Part shown: positions 33,403 to 44,200 of the stretch, in pieces
How positions within the stretch are numbered: position 1 is the first letter of the stretch
Layout: each line of letters starts with the position of its first letter
Source: Anarhynchus alexandrinus
Lineage: Eukaryota; Chordata; Aves; Charadriiformes; Charadriidae
Assembly: GCA_008711295.1 (NCBI GenBank)
Contig: VUYV01000328.1
Span: 679,087-743,086 of the forward strand
Length of the DNA: 64,000 bases
Direction of reading: 5' to 3'
Translations under genes and position numbers: made by a program
Notes under the pieces: generated by a model
Told to the model about the DNA's origin: nothing
The model's input: the letters and a program-made list of their open reading frames with translations, nothing else
The model's database searches: none

Positions 33403-36400
33403 CTGCTGGGAAAGAGATATAGCTCAGTTACTAGAGCAGATGAGAGGTAACCATCCACCAGAGGCCTCATTAAATATGCCCTTCTAGGGATACCTCTGGT
33501 TGGGAGGCAGTTTTAACTTGGTTTCCTTTGGGTTGGGTCAGGCTCCAGTCCACCCACAGCTGATGGAGCTTCTCCTGCCCATCCAGAAGCTTCTGGCCAA
33601 CCTCCTGTTTCACAGATTCAATCTGATGGGAAAAATGAGAGGAACAGCTGTATTGCAAGCACACACAATCAGAGGAGCACAAGTGCTTCCCTCCCAGGGA
33701 GGGATCCAGGATGACATGCAGCTGGTACAGGATGGAGGAAGAGGTTCCATCTGGACAGTAGGGCAGGAAGACTACAGACAGGAGGAAAAAGGAAAAAGCA
33801 TGTTTGTACCAGTTTTATTGCCAGCTGTAGTCGTGAGAGAGTATCCTGGGTGCTTTGCTTAATGCACTGCAGTTTGTTCAGGGAGTGCTGGTAGGCTCGG
33901 TGGCGGACTTTGTTAGAGAGGGAACCCAGACGCACAAAATAACTCTGTTGCTGTTTCTGCTCCTCCACAGAAGCCATACCAAATCCCTTGACAGTGGTGG
34001 CCAGTTCACCTGGAGGAAACAAGAACAGAGATGCAGCTGTGCTCCGCTCCCCCAGCTGTAAGGGAAGGGAAGAGGTAAGATCACCCATTGAAAAACATGA
34101 AGGCTGAAGCTTGCTGTGTAAACAGTAGAGATTTGTAGTTGCTCGGATATTAAAGGTAGGCTAGTCCCTGCTCAACGTGTTCTCTTCAGATAAGCAGACT
34201 TGACAGACAGGTTGAAGCACGCACCCATGTGTTTATTTGCCTTGAGGCTGATGGGCAAGGACCAGCTAGCCAATGCTTGAACTCTGTCCCATACCATGTA
34301 GCAGGTCAGTGTTGACAGACAGCCAACTCGGTGACAAATTCAGAGCTACCTGTCTGCTTCAGATGATGAGTCTTGCAGTGTCAGGTGCTGTCTAGTCATG
34401 TGGGAAAGGATTTGTATTTACAACCGCCAGCTAAGCATTTTCTCACCTAGTTCCTCCTCTGTCATGGGGAGGTAGTGATCCACCAGATCCTCTGATATAC
34501 CCAGGGCAGATTCCACACCACCTGCCACCGCTTGGCTCACTGCCTTGGCTTTGCTTATGCTGTTGGTCACCACTGAATTAGTCATCTTCACACCCTCCTG
34601 GATAGCCTCTCTGCTCTGCTCCAAGGCTGTATTTATTTTGCTACTTATGGTGCCATATGCAGCATCCAGAGCTGTATTGACTGTAGAAGTGACCAGTGAT
34701 TTGGTCTTCTCAACACCATCCTGAACAGCCCCTTTGGTTAGGTCCATTGCTTCGGTCACAGTGTTGGTCACAAGGTCCTTGGCACCCTGGGCAGCCCCTA
34801 CAGCAGCAGTAATAGTAGAAGCAACTGCAGACTTGGTCAGTTCAACGCTGTCCTCCACAATGTGTTTACTGAGGTCCACAGCTTCGGTCACCTTGTTAGT
34901 CACGAGGTCCTTGGCACCCTGGGCAGCTTCCACAGCATTGACAATCGTAGAAGCAACTGCAGACTTGGTCAGTTCAACGCTGTCCTCCACAATGTGTTTA
35001 CTGAGGTCCACGGCTTCAGTCACCTTGTTAGTCACAAGGTCCTTGGCACCCTGGGCAGCTTCCACAGCGTTGACAATAGTAGAAGCAACTGCAGACTTGG
35101 TCAGTTCAACGCTGTCCTCCACAATGTGTTTGCTGAGGTCTACTGCCTCTGTCACCTTGTTAGTCACAAGGTCCTTGGCACCCTGAGCAGCCTCCACAGC
35201 ACTGTTAACAGTGGAGGCGACCATTGACCTAGTCAGCTTGACACTGTCCCCAACAACATTTTTAGTGAGGTCCACAGCTTCAGTGACTTTATCAGCCACT
35301 GCTTCTTTTGCCTCACAGGCAACATCCATAGCAGAAGTCACTTTGGTGGAAACCAGCTGCTTGGTGTCTGAGATTACCTGCAACAGGGAGAGGCAGAGAA
35401 AAATACATATTTTTTTCCTGAAATAGGTTTTCCCTCCCTGAAGTAGCTTTTCCATCTGGCTAAGTTGTGCCTGCAGTCTTGTGGGAGAGCTGGGGAAGTC
35501 AGTACACCTACATTTACATGGACATGTTAATTTCCACATGCTGAAGGCATCTCTCCAGCTTTCATCAGCTAGCAGTGCCTGCTCTAGTCCATACCAGGGG
35601 CTGACCTGACAAAGCAGTGCTGCTGAAGTTTATTTCCCCATATTCTTCTGAACCCATAACAGTTCCATCAAGCAAGAAATCAAGTCACGGCTTCCCCAGG
35701 AAAAGCCTTTACTTTACCTTATCTGCCGGCTGTTGAAGAAAAGGCAAGTTCTCCTCCAGTTGATCCAGTCCTTTACAGGCATATTCATTTACAAGTGCAA
35801 CTAGACAAAACAACAGGTACCAGTTTATTCGTCAATTTGGAGAGGCAGTTTTGACCCTACCATGGCAAATTCAGGATACACTCATGAAAGCAAGCAAAAA
35901 AATTTGCTATTCTGAGGTGGTATGTGGGGGGACATCTTGTTAAAAAGTGAGCAAACCCCTACAATTTGGCAGGTCCAAATAGTCTCCATTTTGTCTTCCC
36001 AACTTTCTAGCTATTGGCAGCCCATTGCTCCAACTGGAATGACATGCTTGCCCCTGGTGGGGCATCCAGTTGGGATGCTCATAACTTGGAGTGGCAGAGA
36101 AAGAGCAGGGAGTTTTTGCTTAGTGACTTACAGAAACCACAGACAAGAGGCCAAACTTTTTTTGTGCTAGTGACAGTTTCACATCCATGAAATTCAGTGG
36201 GTTCACTGAGCAGCTGGAAGCAGCTGGGTGGAAGACTCAGGGCTACAACTAACTAGAACAATGTGCTATAGGAGGTGGATATCACCCAACAGGCACATGA
36301 AACCCCCCTCCCCACCTGTGTAGAAAGGGTCACTCCAGCCTCTTCACTTACTTTGGGGCTCAAGTTGGTTCAGGATGGGCTGTGCCCCACCAACCACGCT

Positions 36401-37101
36401 ACCTACTGCGACAGCAGCCACAGTCTCAGCCACGTTGCAGACACCACTGAGGTAAGGATGCGTCTCCTTGGTATAGTTGTAGGCAGATGAGACCAGGTTG
36501 AATGCAGAGTTGAGCAAGGGCAAGCTGGTTACCCGATTGACAGCGCTCTAAAACCCAAGAGAAATAAGCGACATTAGAGACTCGCCTCAAGCTGGTGGGT
36601 GACTACAAGCCACGTGTCTATCCAGAAAGGTCCTCAGGGGACATCCAGTTCATCTCCTCATTCTTCTTCAACTCAGAGTTGAAGGGACTCATCCAAAGAC
36701 TGCTGGCAAGTCAGTGACAAGCTGGGATTAGAAGTTCAAGCTCTGGGATCATGAATTCTGAGTCACACGGTTTCAGCACCAAACCCAGATGTGGAAATAG
36801 GACCTCTACCAGCTCATGTTTCAGAATTACTTGCATTGCTTGAGCCAGCCCTGAGGTTCTCTTCAGCAAAAAATTTAGCTTCTATATTAACTGAGTTTAG
36901 ATTTAGCTACAGCTTCATGGTCAATCTTTCTGCTACTCCCAGCCTGGTTTTGAGGTGCTGACAGAAGTTAGTTCACCAGTGCACGTGTCAGCAGGCAGTT
37001 TAACTGTTGCGTGTTAGAGTACTGGCCACCCTGGCACCTACCGCTTGCTGCTGTTCCTCAGCCTTTACGAGATCTTTTTTTGTGGTCTTTTCTGACGCCA
37101 T
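32836..37101 (-). CDS. PLIN3: PLIN3-type perilipin with 44-residue repeats (whole spliced CDS)
   Basis: Seven coding exons on the - strand: 37101-37042, 36547-36352, 35800-35718, 35377-34447, 34009-33810, 33622-33494 and 33402-32836. Joined they give 2166 nt, 721 aa, with every intron GT-AG and in frame. Perilipins coat lipid droplets; PLIN3 (TIP47) moves from cytosol to nascent droplets. Visible parts: a PAT-type N-terminal region (about 21-113, with [21 protein letters not shown]); an 11-mer amphipathic region (114-423) with five 44-residue repeats at 144-363; the C-terminal four-helix-bundle region (about 424-633, with [18 protein letters not shown] and [13 protein letters not shown]); and a charged tail of 88 residues (634-721) with five consecutive Lys at 647-651. 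Position next to TICAM1 and the bundle sequence support PLIN3. Human PLIN3 has 434 aa; the extra length is the repeat array and the tail. The repeat expansion recalls PLIN4, so a PLIN3/PLIN4-like naming problem is possible. Confidence 0.9.
33494..33622 (-). CDS. PLIN3: PLIN3 coding exon 6
   Basis: 129 nt, phase 0 at both ends, bounded by cccatcag and the donor GAG|GTATCC. Codes [20 protein letters not shown]..., a helix of the C-terminal bundle that closely resembles human PLIN3 (VDQKLVEGQEKLHQMW). Confidence 0.9.
33810..34009 (-). CDS. PLIN3: PLIN3 coding exon 5
   Basis: 200 nt, starts after tttcctccag and completes a split Gly codon; the donor is CTG|GTACAA. Codes ...[20 protein letters not shown]..., a signature of the PLIN3/PLIN2 C-terminal domain. 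Confidence 0.9.
34447..35377 (-). CDS. PLIN3: PLIN3 coding exon 4 (11-mer / 44-mer repeat exon)
   Basis: 931 nt between ccctgttgcag and the donor CTAG|GTGAGA, coding residues 114-423. It begins [13 protein letters not shown], continues through five tandem 44-residue repeats, and ends near [10 protein letters not shown], the start of the bundle. It is the largest exon and carries nearly all of the extra length relative to human PLIN3. Confidence 0.9.
34628..35287 (-). repeat. PLIN3: 132-bp coding tandem repeat (five units, 44 aa each)
   Basis: Units on the gene strand: 35287-35156, 35155-35024, 35023-34892, 34891-34760 and 34759-34628. Units 2 and 3 encode identical 44-residue blocks ([20 protein letters not shown]...) and are about 94% identical in DNA by my count. 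Unit 4 differs mainly near its end; units 1 and 5 are more diverged. Each unit equals four 11-residue amphipathic turns. Confidence 0.9.
35718..35800 (-). CDS. PLIN3: PLIN3 coding exon 3
   Basis: 83 nt from ttttgtctag to the donor AAG|GTAAAG. Completes a split Ile codon and encodes [20 protein letters not shown]..., the end of the PAT region, which matches the human YAHRGLDKLEENLPILQQP segment. Confidence 0.9.
36352..36547 (-). CDS. PLIN3: PLIN3 coding exon 2
   Basis: 196 nt from ttgggttttag to the donor CAAA|GTAAGTG. Codes [20 protein letters not shown]... through [13 protein letters not shown], the core of the PAT domain shared by perilipins. Confidence 0.92.
36640..36790 (-). repeat. MIR-like SINE fragment in PLIN3 intron
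   Basis: Antisense MIR core: CAACTCAGAGTTGAAGGGACTCATCCAAAGAC is followed by GCAAGTCAGTGACAAGCTGGGATTAGAA, matching the 'ttgcccaaggtcacacagc...gtggcagagctgggattcgaa' segment. Confidence 0.55.
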
Positions 37102-37118
37102 ACTGAATTCAACTGCAG
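37042..37118 (-). CDS. PLIN3: PLIN3 coding exon 1 with start codon
   Basis: The exon begins at 37118 after a long T tract and cctttcag. The ATG is at 37101-37099 and encodes [20 protein letters not shown] before the donor GCG|GTAGGT; 17 nt of it are 5' UTR. This short N-terminus is poorly conserved in the family, so the start is less certain than the splice frame. Confidence 0.8.
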
Positions 37119-40100
37119 CTGAAAGGAAAAAAAAAAACAAGAGCGTAACAGCATGAGTACAACTTAATTTCCTCCAGTGAATTAAAGTTTTAGCAAAACT
37201 GGTGAAAAACCGAGAGCAGAGTTGGGACGCATCATTCAGCATGTCCTAGGAACATTGGTGTGGCATCACTAATCTTTCTTGCAAGGGTGTGAAGATATTT
37301 GAGAGGGTCCATGATTTATGATGTGCAAATATTTAGGTAGGACAAAGACTGTACTCAGTCACCTCCCTCAATCCCCAAACAGCCAAATACTTTAAACTGA
37401 ATAACCATCCTACTTACTTTATTGCTGATAACATATGACTGGTTTCAAAGTTGCAGGTTAGAAGTGGGCGAGAACTATCTTATCTGTCATGCATTTTCTC
37501 TGCTAGAGATACTTCTGGTTCAGCTTCACCCTGCACAGGCTCTTTGCAGGCCAAGGACTGGAATACTTGAAGGAAAGATGCACCCTGCAGAAGCGGGGCT
37601 AATGGTGGGAATCGCTGAACCTTGTTTCACTCCAGCGTGACAGATTACTGTCCTTCTAACAAGCCCTGCTGAAATGCAGCTGCAGGCTTGTTCAGACAGT
37701 AGTATATGTAGGTTTTTTTAGTTTTAATTTTCAAAATGTGGCAGGCTCAAACAGTTTAATAGCGGAGTTTAAAAACAGAAATATTTATTTTGAAAAAGCT
37801 GTCTGAACTTGCTTAATACCCTTTAAGGGAGAAAAGCCCTTGGATTTCCCCCACTTTGTCTGAAGCAGAGATGGATCTTGCAATGACTGAATCCATTTTC
37901 CTCTTTGGGGGAAGAAGAAAAAAAAAAAAAAAGGAGAGACTGGCAGGACTTCACCTCCCTTTCAGAAAGGTGTCAGGGCCAGAGAGTGAGCAGAGATGCT
38001 GAGACAGCAATAGGCATATTTTACCTTCTCAAAAAGCATTCCTAGCCCCTTTCCTCTGGAGTAGCCTTAGCAATGGACATTGAGATGAGAGTCATTTCAG
38101 GGTCATCCCACTAGGCCTGTGTTCATAGTGGGGAACTTTTATCAACTTCCCACCACTGCCAACTCCAGCAGCACTGGCAGGCTCACAGCTCAGGGAAGGC
38201 TATGGAAATCCTTCGAAGTTCTCCTACAACAGCGAGCCAGGTTTCACAGCTGCAGCATTCTGGCTGGCTACCTTGAAACTTGCGTTCCCATCCTACTGGC
38301 CAACTAGGCAGGAAATCTCTCCTCACTTCCTCTGAAACCAAGTCTCAGAAGTATTCTCATTACATAACAGGATTAAAGAAGTTCAAGCATAAAAGTTACA
38401 CAGTATCTTGAATGTGTATTGGCTTCCCCAGCATAGACCTAGGTCAGTATCTGGACACTCCAGTTATTGTAGGATAAATCCAGGATTACTTCTCAGCCTT
38501 AGTCAGGCACAGCAGGAGTTTCAGCATATTTGTTCTTTAGTGCAGTGTCCGCTTTTCCCTCCCTTGCCAGTTAATTCCTATTCTTAGAATTGCTATGGCA
38601 TTTTCCAATGGAAAACTCCCAAACCAAAATTCCTCACAAACTGGATTCCCAAGCCAAGCACTGCTCCAGGCTCACTGGCAGACTCTACCCAAAAAAAACC
38701 TTGCCATCTGATTCGTAACAGAGACCATTGTCTTGTTTCTTGTGTTCTTTGACTTGTGTAAGGTTTTTATTTTGCTGTGGAAACACTAACAGAGCGCTGG
38801 GGAAGAAGCGGTGAGAAAAGCATTTGTTAGCCTTGGACTGACTATGGCTAGAGCTCGGGGAGACATCGCAGGAGGTAACTTGGCAGGATGTCAGATATTG
38901 CTGCATTAACTGTGCAATTAGTCATCATTTTAGTGAGATTCAAGCAAGGCAGGGATGCAGGGTGCTACGTGTCTACAGCAAGAGTTGTCACAGAAGTTGG
39001 GACCTTCAGCCCCTCAAGTGAGAAGCCCAGAGCCAGCACTCTTCTGCATATTCCTGGTAACCACCCTGCCCGGGGGGCTGCCTAGTTTAACAGCACAGCA
39101 AAAATACGGCTTGAACTTTGTCAGCCTGGGAAAGCTTCTAAAAGACTGCTCCAAACAAAAGCAGGGCTTGAACATAAAGTCTCAGTCCCAAAGTCCACAG
39201 GGTTTGCTCTTGCTCTGCTTTAGGGCAAGTTTGTTGGTTTTTTTGAAGCCAAGTAGCCTGGATCAGTCTGCAGCCCTGTCACAGGGCAAAGCACAACTAT
39301 TTCAACACCATTACAAACAATCCCTTTGCTTGGTTATTTTACTGCTAGACATGCATGAAAAACCTCAAACTGCAGAGTGTCTTACTGGCCTTGGTGTCAG
39401 GGTTAACACACAGAGATAGGCACGCTGCAGCAAAAAGAGAGGACTCTAGTTGCTAGCATAAGTCAGGAGTAACTCCTTGGCTGATGTAAAAACTAGTATA
39501 AGGTTAGAATCGACCTCTGAAGTACTAGGAACCCATCTTAATTATGGATGCAACTGTGCCTGTGACAATCCTTGCAGCACAGTCATGTTAGCACATGGTT
39601 TGCTCTCCTCTGTGTAGGAGGAATCAGGGTGTGTTGCAACGCCAGTATTTGTGGTGTGGCCAAATCTTCATAAGCCCACAGCATGGTTTTATTTTCTCTT
39701 TCTAGTCTCTCCCCTGCAAAAGTGCTGAGCAGACCTTGTTTTGCTTTCAGAGGTTGCAGGAAAGCACAGTGCTTAGCAACTCTGGGTCAGTTGTTTCAGA
39801 ATCCTTTGGAGAAAGGCACAGCTTCAAGCCAGGGTACCTGCAAGTGGGAGTCCCAGCAGGCAGACCCCATGTACGTGGCAACCACCAGGCAGAAGAGAAA
39901 CAGCATCACTGTTTGCTTTGGTTACAGTTTGCTTTGTATGAAAACAACGATCAGATGACTTTATACCATTGCTACATCAGAAATATTAGGTCACTGCTGG
40001 AGAAAGTTCTTGAAATAGGCAGTTTCAGAAAGATTAAACTCTTCCATGCACATTTCTAGCATGGCACAATAGCTTAACTGCTGATCATTGCCCAATTCGG

Positions 40101-42129
40101 CACAAGTCTTAGCTCAGTGAAACAGCAAGGGCAGCGGCACCAAAACTGCCAAGCTGCGATCTGTTTTCTGTGTCTTGGTCAGACTATCACAGCCGGTGCA
40201 ACACGCCAGCCTGGCAGAAGAGCAAGTCCTTTTCTGCTGGGGTGAGCACCTCCCTTTATTTCTGTCACTCTGACAGTGACCAGCATACATAGAATTAGTT
40301 CTTTAACTTGCGTAAGGTTTTTAGTTTTCCTGTGGAAGGCAGCTCCACCCCATGAAGCTAACCTGCTGTTATGTTGTCCTGCAGACAGAGGCAGGATCTT
40401 CTTCAGGAAGCTTTTCCCTCCTCCAAATGGCTTTTACCTTGGGAAGACTGATTGAGCCATACCTAGCGTGTCTGGTTCAATAGCTTAACTGGCAATTCCT
40501 TAATGACCATTTAGGAAAACAAAGCTAAATTTAGAGCTTTAGATATGAGCGTGGAGGGGTAATCAGGGAAGAAGTATTAATTTGTGGTTAAAGCACTTAT
40601 TTACATTCTTTTCGAGATTTGCCACTGATACCCCAGTTACGATAAATGCAGTCAGCAGAACTGGGTCACGGGGTATCCGCTGCAGTGGGGAACGCACTGC
40701 CGCAGCCGAGGGGGTCGTTTGCAAACACTCCGAGGGCAGTTAGTTTTTAGAAAGAGGATCAGACCATTTTCAGCTTTGCCCTTAGGACACTAGTTTCAGA
40801 ATTGCTGGCAGAGGTGCCTATCTAACCTTTCTGGAAGAGCCATCAGCATTAGGGAACCTCAAAGATTAAAGCCACTTTTGCAGATGGAGGCAGGATTTTC
40901 CCCACACACACTTCCAATGGAAGTGAAGCACCACAGCCAGTGGCCATTAGTAGGTCAGTAACTCCTTGGGACAGTGAGCATATAAGCTCTGCAAGCTACT
41001 AGATTTGGAGATACTTTAGGAAAGAGGGGAGGGAGCTTAATTAAAACAGCTTCTGGGCTTTCATTTACCAATTTTTCCATGAGGACAGACCTCTGTTTCA
41101 GACAGAAGCTGTATCTTGCAGAGCAAGCAGCATGCTGCTTGCTCTTCAACACCCATTTTCATCTGGAAGTTTCAGCAGAACCAGCTTCAGTAATTGAAGT
41201 CCTTCACAGCCATACACAGTTTCAGGTAGTCACAACCATGTTTAAGAACCCTGTTAGTCTTGAGAAACGCTAAGCCAGTTTGCCAAGTGCTCCTGGCAGA
41301 GCCATGCATGGCTGCAGCCTCGCTCTGCAGAGACACGGTGCTCTTGAGCAAGAGAAGTTACCTTGTCACTCAAGCCACCCCCCTCGTTAACACTATTATC
41401 ATACCTACACCAAACGATCATGTGAAATAGCTACAGGCAGGTCTGGCAGCACTGTCAACAGGAAGGGAATGCCCAACTGATCCATCTGCCTCCTGAGGCA
41501 CATACCGTTTCCCCCAACATCAATTCAAGTTGGTGGTGATGTCCATCACGTGCTGTCCCTGCATGGCTGGGTGGGAGAGACCCTCCTGTCAACCCCCTCA
41601 CACAGCTTTGACCTTCACCAGACAATAAGCACAAGTGAGCTTTCAGACCCAAAACTGCTCAAACACAGATCAGAGACCCACAGTGTTGCCAAGGAGTCAT
41701 CTCAGGGCTAGGAAGAAGCCTTTAGTGAAGAATTTGAAGCCTTTCAGCTCTTCCCCAAAGCACAGCAGATGCAGCATGCCACCACGTCACCTTCAGCCTC
41801 AAAAAGCCAAGACAACCCCCACCCACAGATGGGTAAAAGCAGCAGAGGCAACACACAGCACTGTGCTTTCCCAGGGAGCTGAAAAAGCCCTGTGGGCACA
41901 GCTGGGGGAACGCAGCCCCTCAGCAGGTACGCTTTAGCCCCAGTGCTCCCTGGGGCCAGGAGCCATGGCTTCTAGGGATGGAGCCAGCTCCCAGCCCAGA
42001 CCCTCCATCCCTGGGAGGGCTGCAACGGGCCTCCGAGGCGAGGGGCTACAGAGCCCCCAGGGAAGCAACTCCCCCCGCCCCAGCCAAGCCACAAACCCCA
42101 TAACCACCTCCCCACCAGCCCTGCCTTAC
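37119..42129 (-). other. PLIN3: PLIN3 intron 1 (probable)
   Basis: About 5 kb between the first coding exon and a probable noncoding exon. No coding content is supported. Contains short A-rich runs (for example 37917-37932) and no obvious recent transposon. Confidence 0.5.
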
Positions 42130-42215
42130 CTGCAGCTCCGCTCCTCAGCACTGACAAGACAGGGAGGGGTGGGCCTCGCCCCGCATAAATACCCCACGGG
42201 CCTGATGAGCAGCTG
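42130..42215 (-). promoter_or_regulatory. PLIN3: PLIN3 promoter and noncoding first exon (candidate)
   Basis: On the - strand a donor GCTGCAG|GTAAGGC ends an exon at 42130. About 55 bp upstream lies a TATA-like TATTTATG (near 42182-42190), which would place the start near 42155. Two CCAAT sequences (on the + strand) lie further up, near 42223 and 42251. This suggests a TATA-type promoter in a GC-rich block. Confidence 0.45.
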
Positions 42216-43795
42216 AGGGAGCCAATCGGGGCGCTGCAGGTGCTGGCCTGGCCAATGGGGAGTGGGCGGGAGTGGGAGGGGTGGGAGGTGTGTGTGGGGC
42301 GGGGTGAGGGAGGCAGGTGAGGGGCCTGGGGGCGCCTCCAGGGACCTGATGGCCGTGGGGTGGGTGTGGGGGCTGCTGCGTCCCCCCCATGAGGGACAGA
42401 CCTGCAGGGGTGTCTCAGAGGGCCCTGTCGGAGGGCGTCCATCCCCGAGCGCTTTGGCCTCGGGGTGCGTTGCCCCATGGTGGCTGTGGACGGGGATGCC
42501 ACCAGCCGGCATGGCGGGGTGCTGAGGGACACGGGGGCTGGAAGTCTGTGGGGATCTGCCCCGTGGTTGCGACATGGGCTCAGCCCATCAGCCTGCGGGC
42601 ACCGCTCCTCTTCCCATGCCCTTGCACGCCCGTTCGGCTCAATCTCTGAGCTGGACGATCCTGCTTGCCACCACGCCGGCCCGGACGCACCGCTGCGCTT
42701 CTGGGAGCCAAGAAAGGCCTGGCCAGAGACCGAGCTATTCCTGCAAACCCCGCGGCAAAGCCCTGCTCGCCAAGATGCCTCTGCGCTGCTGGGGATGCGG
42801 ATTCAAGCGTGGGCCTTGCCCGCCATCCGCAGTGGGGGTGTGAAAGACATCCTCAGCCTGGGTTTAGCCGTAGAGCTGCTCGGAAAGAGGGGCAGGAGTT
42901 CAGCCCCTTCTCCCCAGGGCAGGGGTCCTCTTCCCCAGGTTGGCACGTGTGGCGTCAGCGGGCAGCTCGTGCTGGGCTTTTTACGAAGAGCGGCTGTGTT
43001 AGCAGCCAGTAGCACAGTTGGAAAGTCCATGCATGGATGGTGGGGCTCAGCACGCCAGCGCCTGCTCTTAGGCTGCTCCACGGCCTTGCAGACATTGTGA
43101 AGAAGCCCCAGAGAAGCAGGACGTGGGGTCTGTGATGTGAAAACATCACTCTGCTGTGATGTTTTCTTGGCAAATCTCTCCTACCCTGCAGCATGGGTGC
43201 TGTAACTACCTGAGGAGTAAGACATGCTCTGCCGCCCTCAGCCTTTGCCTGGCTACAGCAAATATGTGATGGTGAAACACGCTGCTTCTCAAGTTTGCTC
43301 TGATTTTCGAGATAGGAGTTGCCTTTTATTTTTATGCTTGCAGAGGGCCCAACAATGCACGACTCTGAGCCTGGCCAGCAGAGGTTTGGGGTTTTTCATA
43401 GCAATAACAAATAATGAAAATTTTAGTTAATGCTTTGCTTTTCCATTTCTGCCTTTACATCTTCAGATCTCAAAAACTGGTTTGAAGCTGTCAATTATGC
43501 TTCCTGTTGTCTGTTTTCAAGATCAGTGGGGGAGGAAATTGAGGCACAGGTAAGAATTATCTGAAGTCTTCTTAAAGCTATTAAACTGATTGACTCACCT
43601 TGTTTTTGGCCAGTGCATGCAGGAGACCTTGGGTCTCATTTCTCTGTTGCCCACAGTAAAGCCATGAAGGCAGTGGGAGCAGAAGGTCATCAATGGTTTT
43701 TGAAAATGTGCTGTTAAGCTGACAAAAATGTAGAAAATTATCACTTCTCAGCTTTGAGGTTAGAAGGAATCCCCCTCCTTACTTGAGTCAGACTT

Positions 43796-44200
43796 ATCAT
43801 GGAATCGTTGGCTGAAAAGACCTCTGGAGGTCAGGTAGTCCAACCTGCTGCAGGAGACAGGACAATTAGCAATGCCAGGTCAGGTCAGCTGTGGGCTTTG
43901 TCTAGCTGAGTCTTGGAGAAACTCCCAGGGATGGAGATCTCTCACAGCCTCTCTGGGTATTGGATCCAGTATTGCATTATGCTCCTAATGAAGAAGCAGT
44001 TCCTAATGTCTGCTCTGAACTTCCCCAGCTACAAATCGTGGCTTTTGCCTCTTGTTTTACCATGTGCGCTGCTGAGAAGACTTTTTGCGCATTTGTCTGT
44101 GTGACATAAACTTCATATTCTCCTGAGAACCTTTCATCTGACGAACTCACGGTCCTTCCTTTGATCTTGTTCCCTTCAAAGGGTAAATTGCAATTTGGAA
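43796..44200 (-). mobile_element. old CR1-like LINE fragment
   Basis: The antisense CR1 3' signature is visible: ATCATGGAATCGTTGGCTGAAAAGACCTCTGGAGGTCAGGTAGTCCAACCTGC, then CCCAGGGATGGAGATCTCTCAC, then GAAGCAGTTCCTAATGTCTGCTC. It is more diverged than the copies at 31 kb. The right boundary is uncertain. Confidence 0.65.

Noticed and set aside
34734..35227. Repetitive + strand frames across the perilipin repeats
   Set aside because: They are antisense shadows of the 132-bp coding units; repeat length divisible by three keeps them open.
42465..43100. 211-codon + strand frame right of PLIN3
   Set aside because: GC-rich sequence with overlapping frames on both strands; no domain or splice support.
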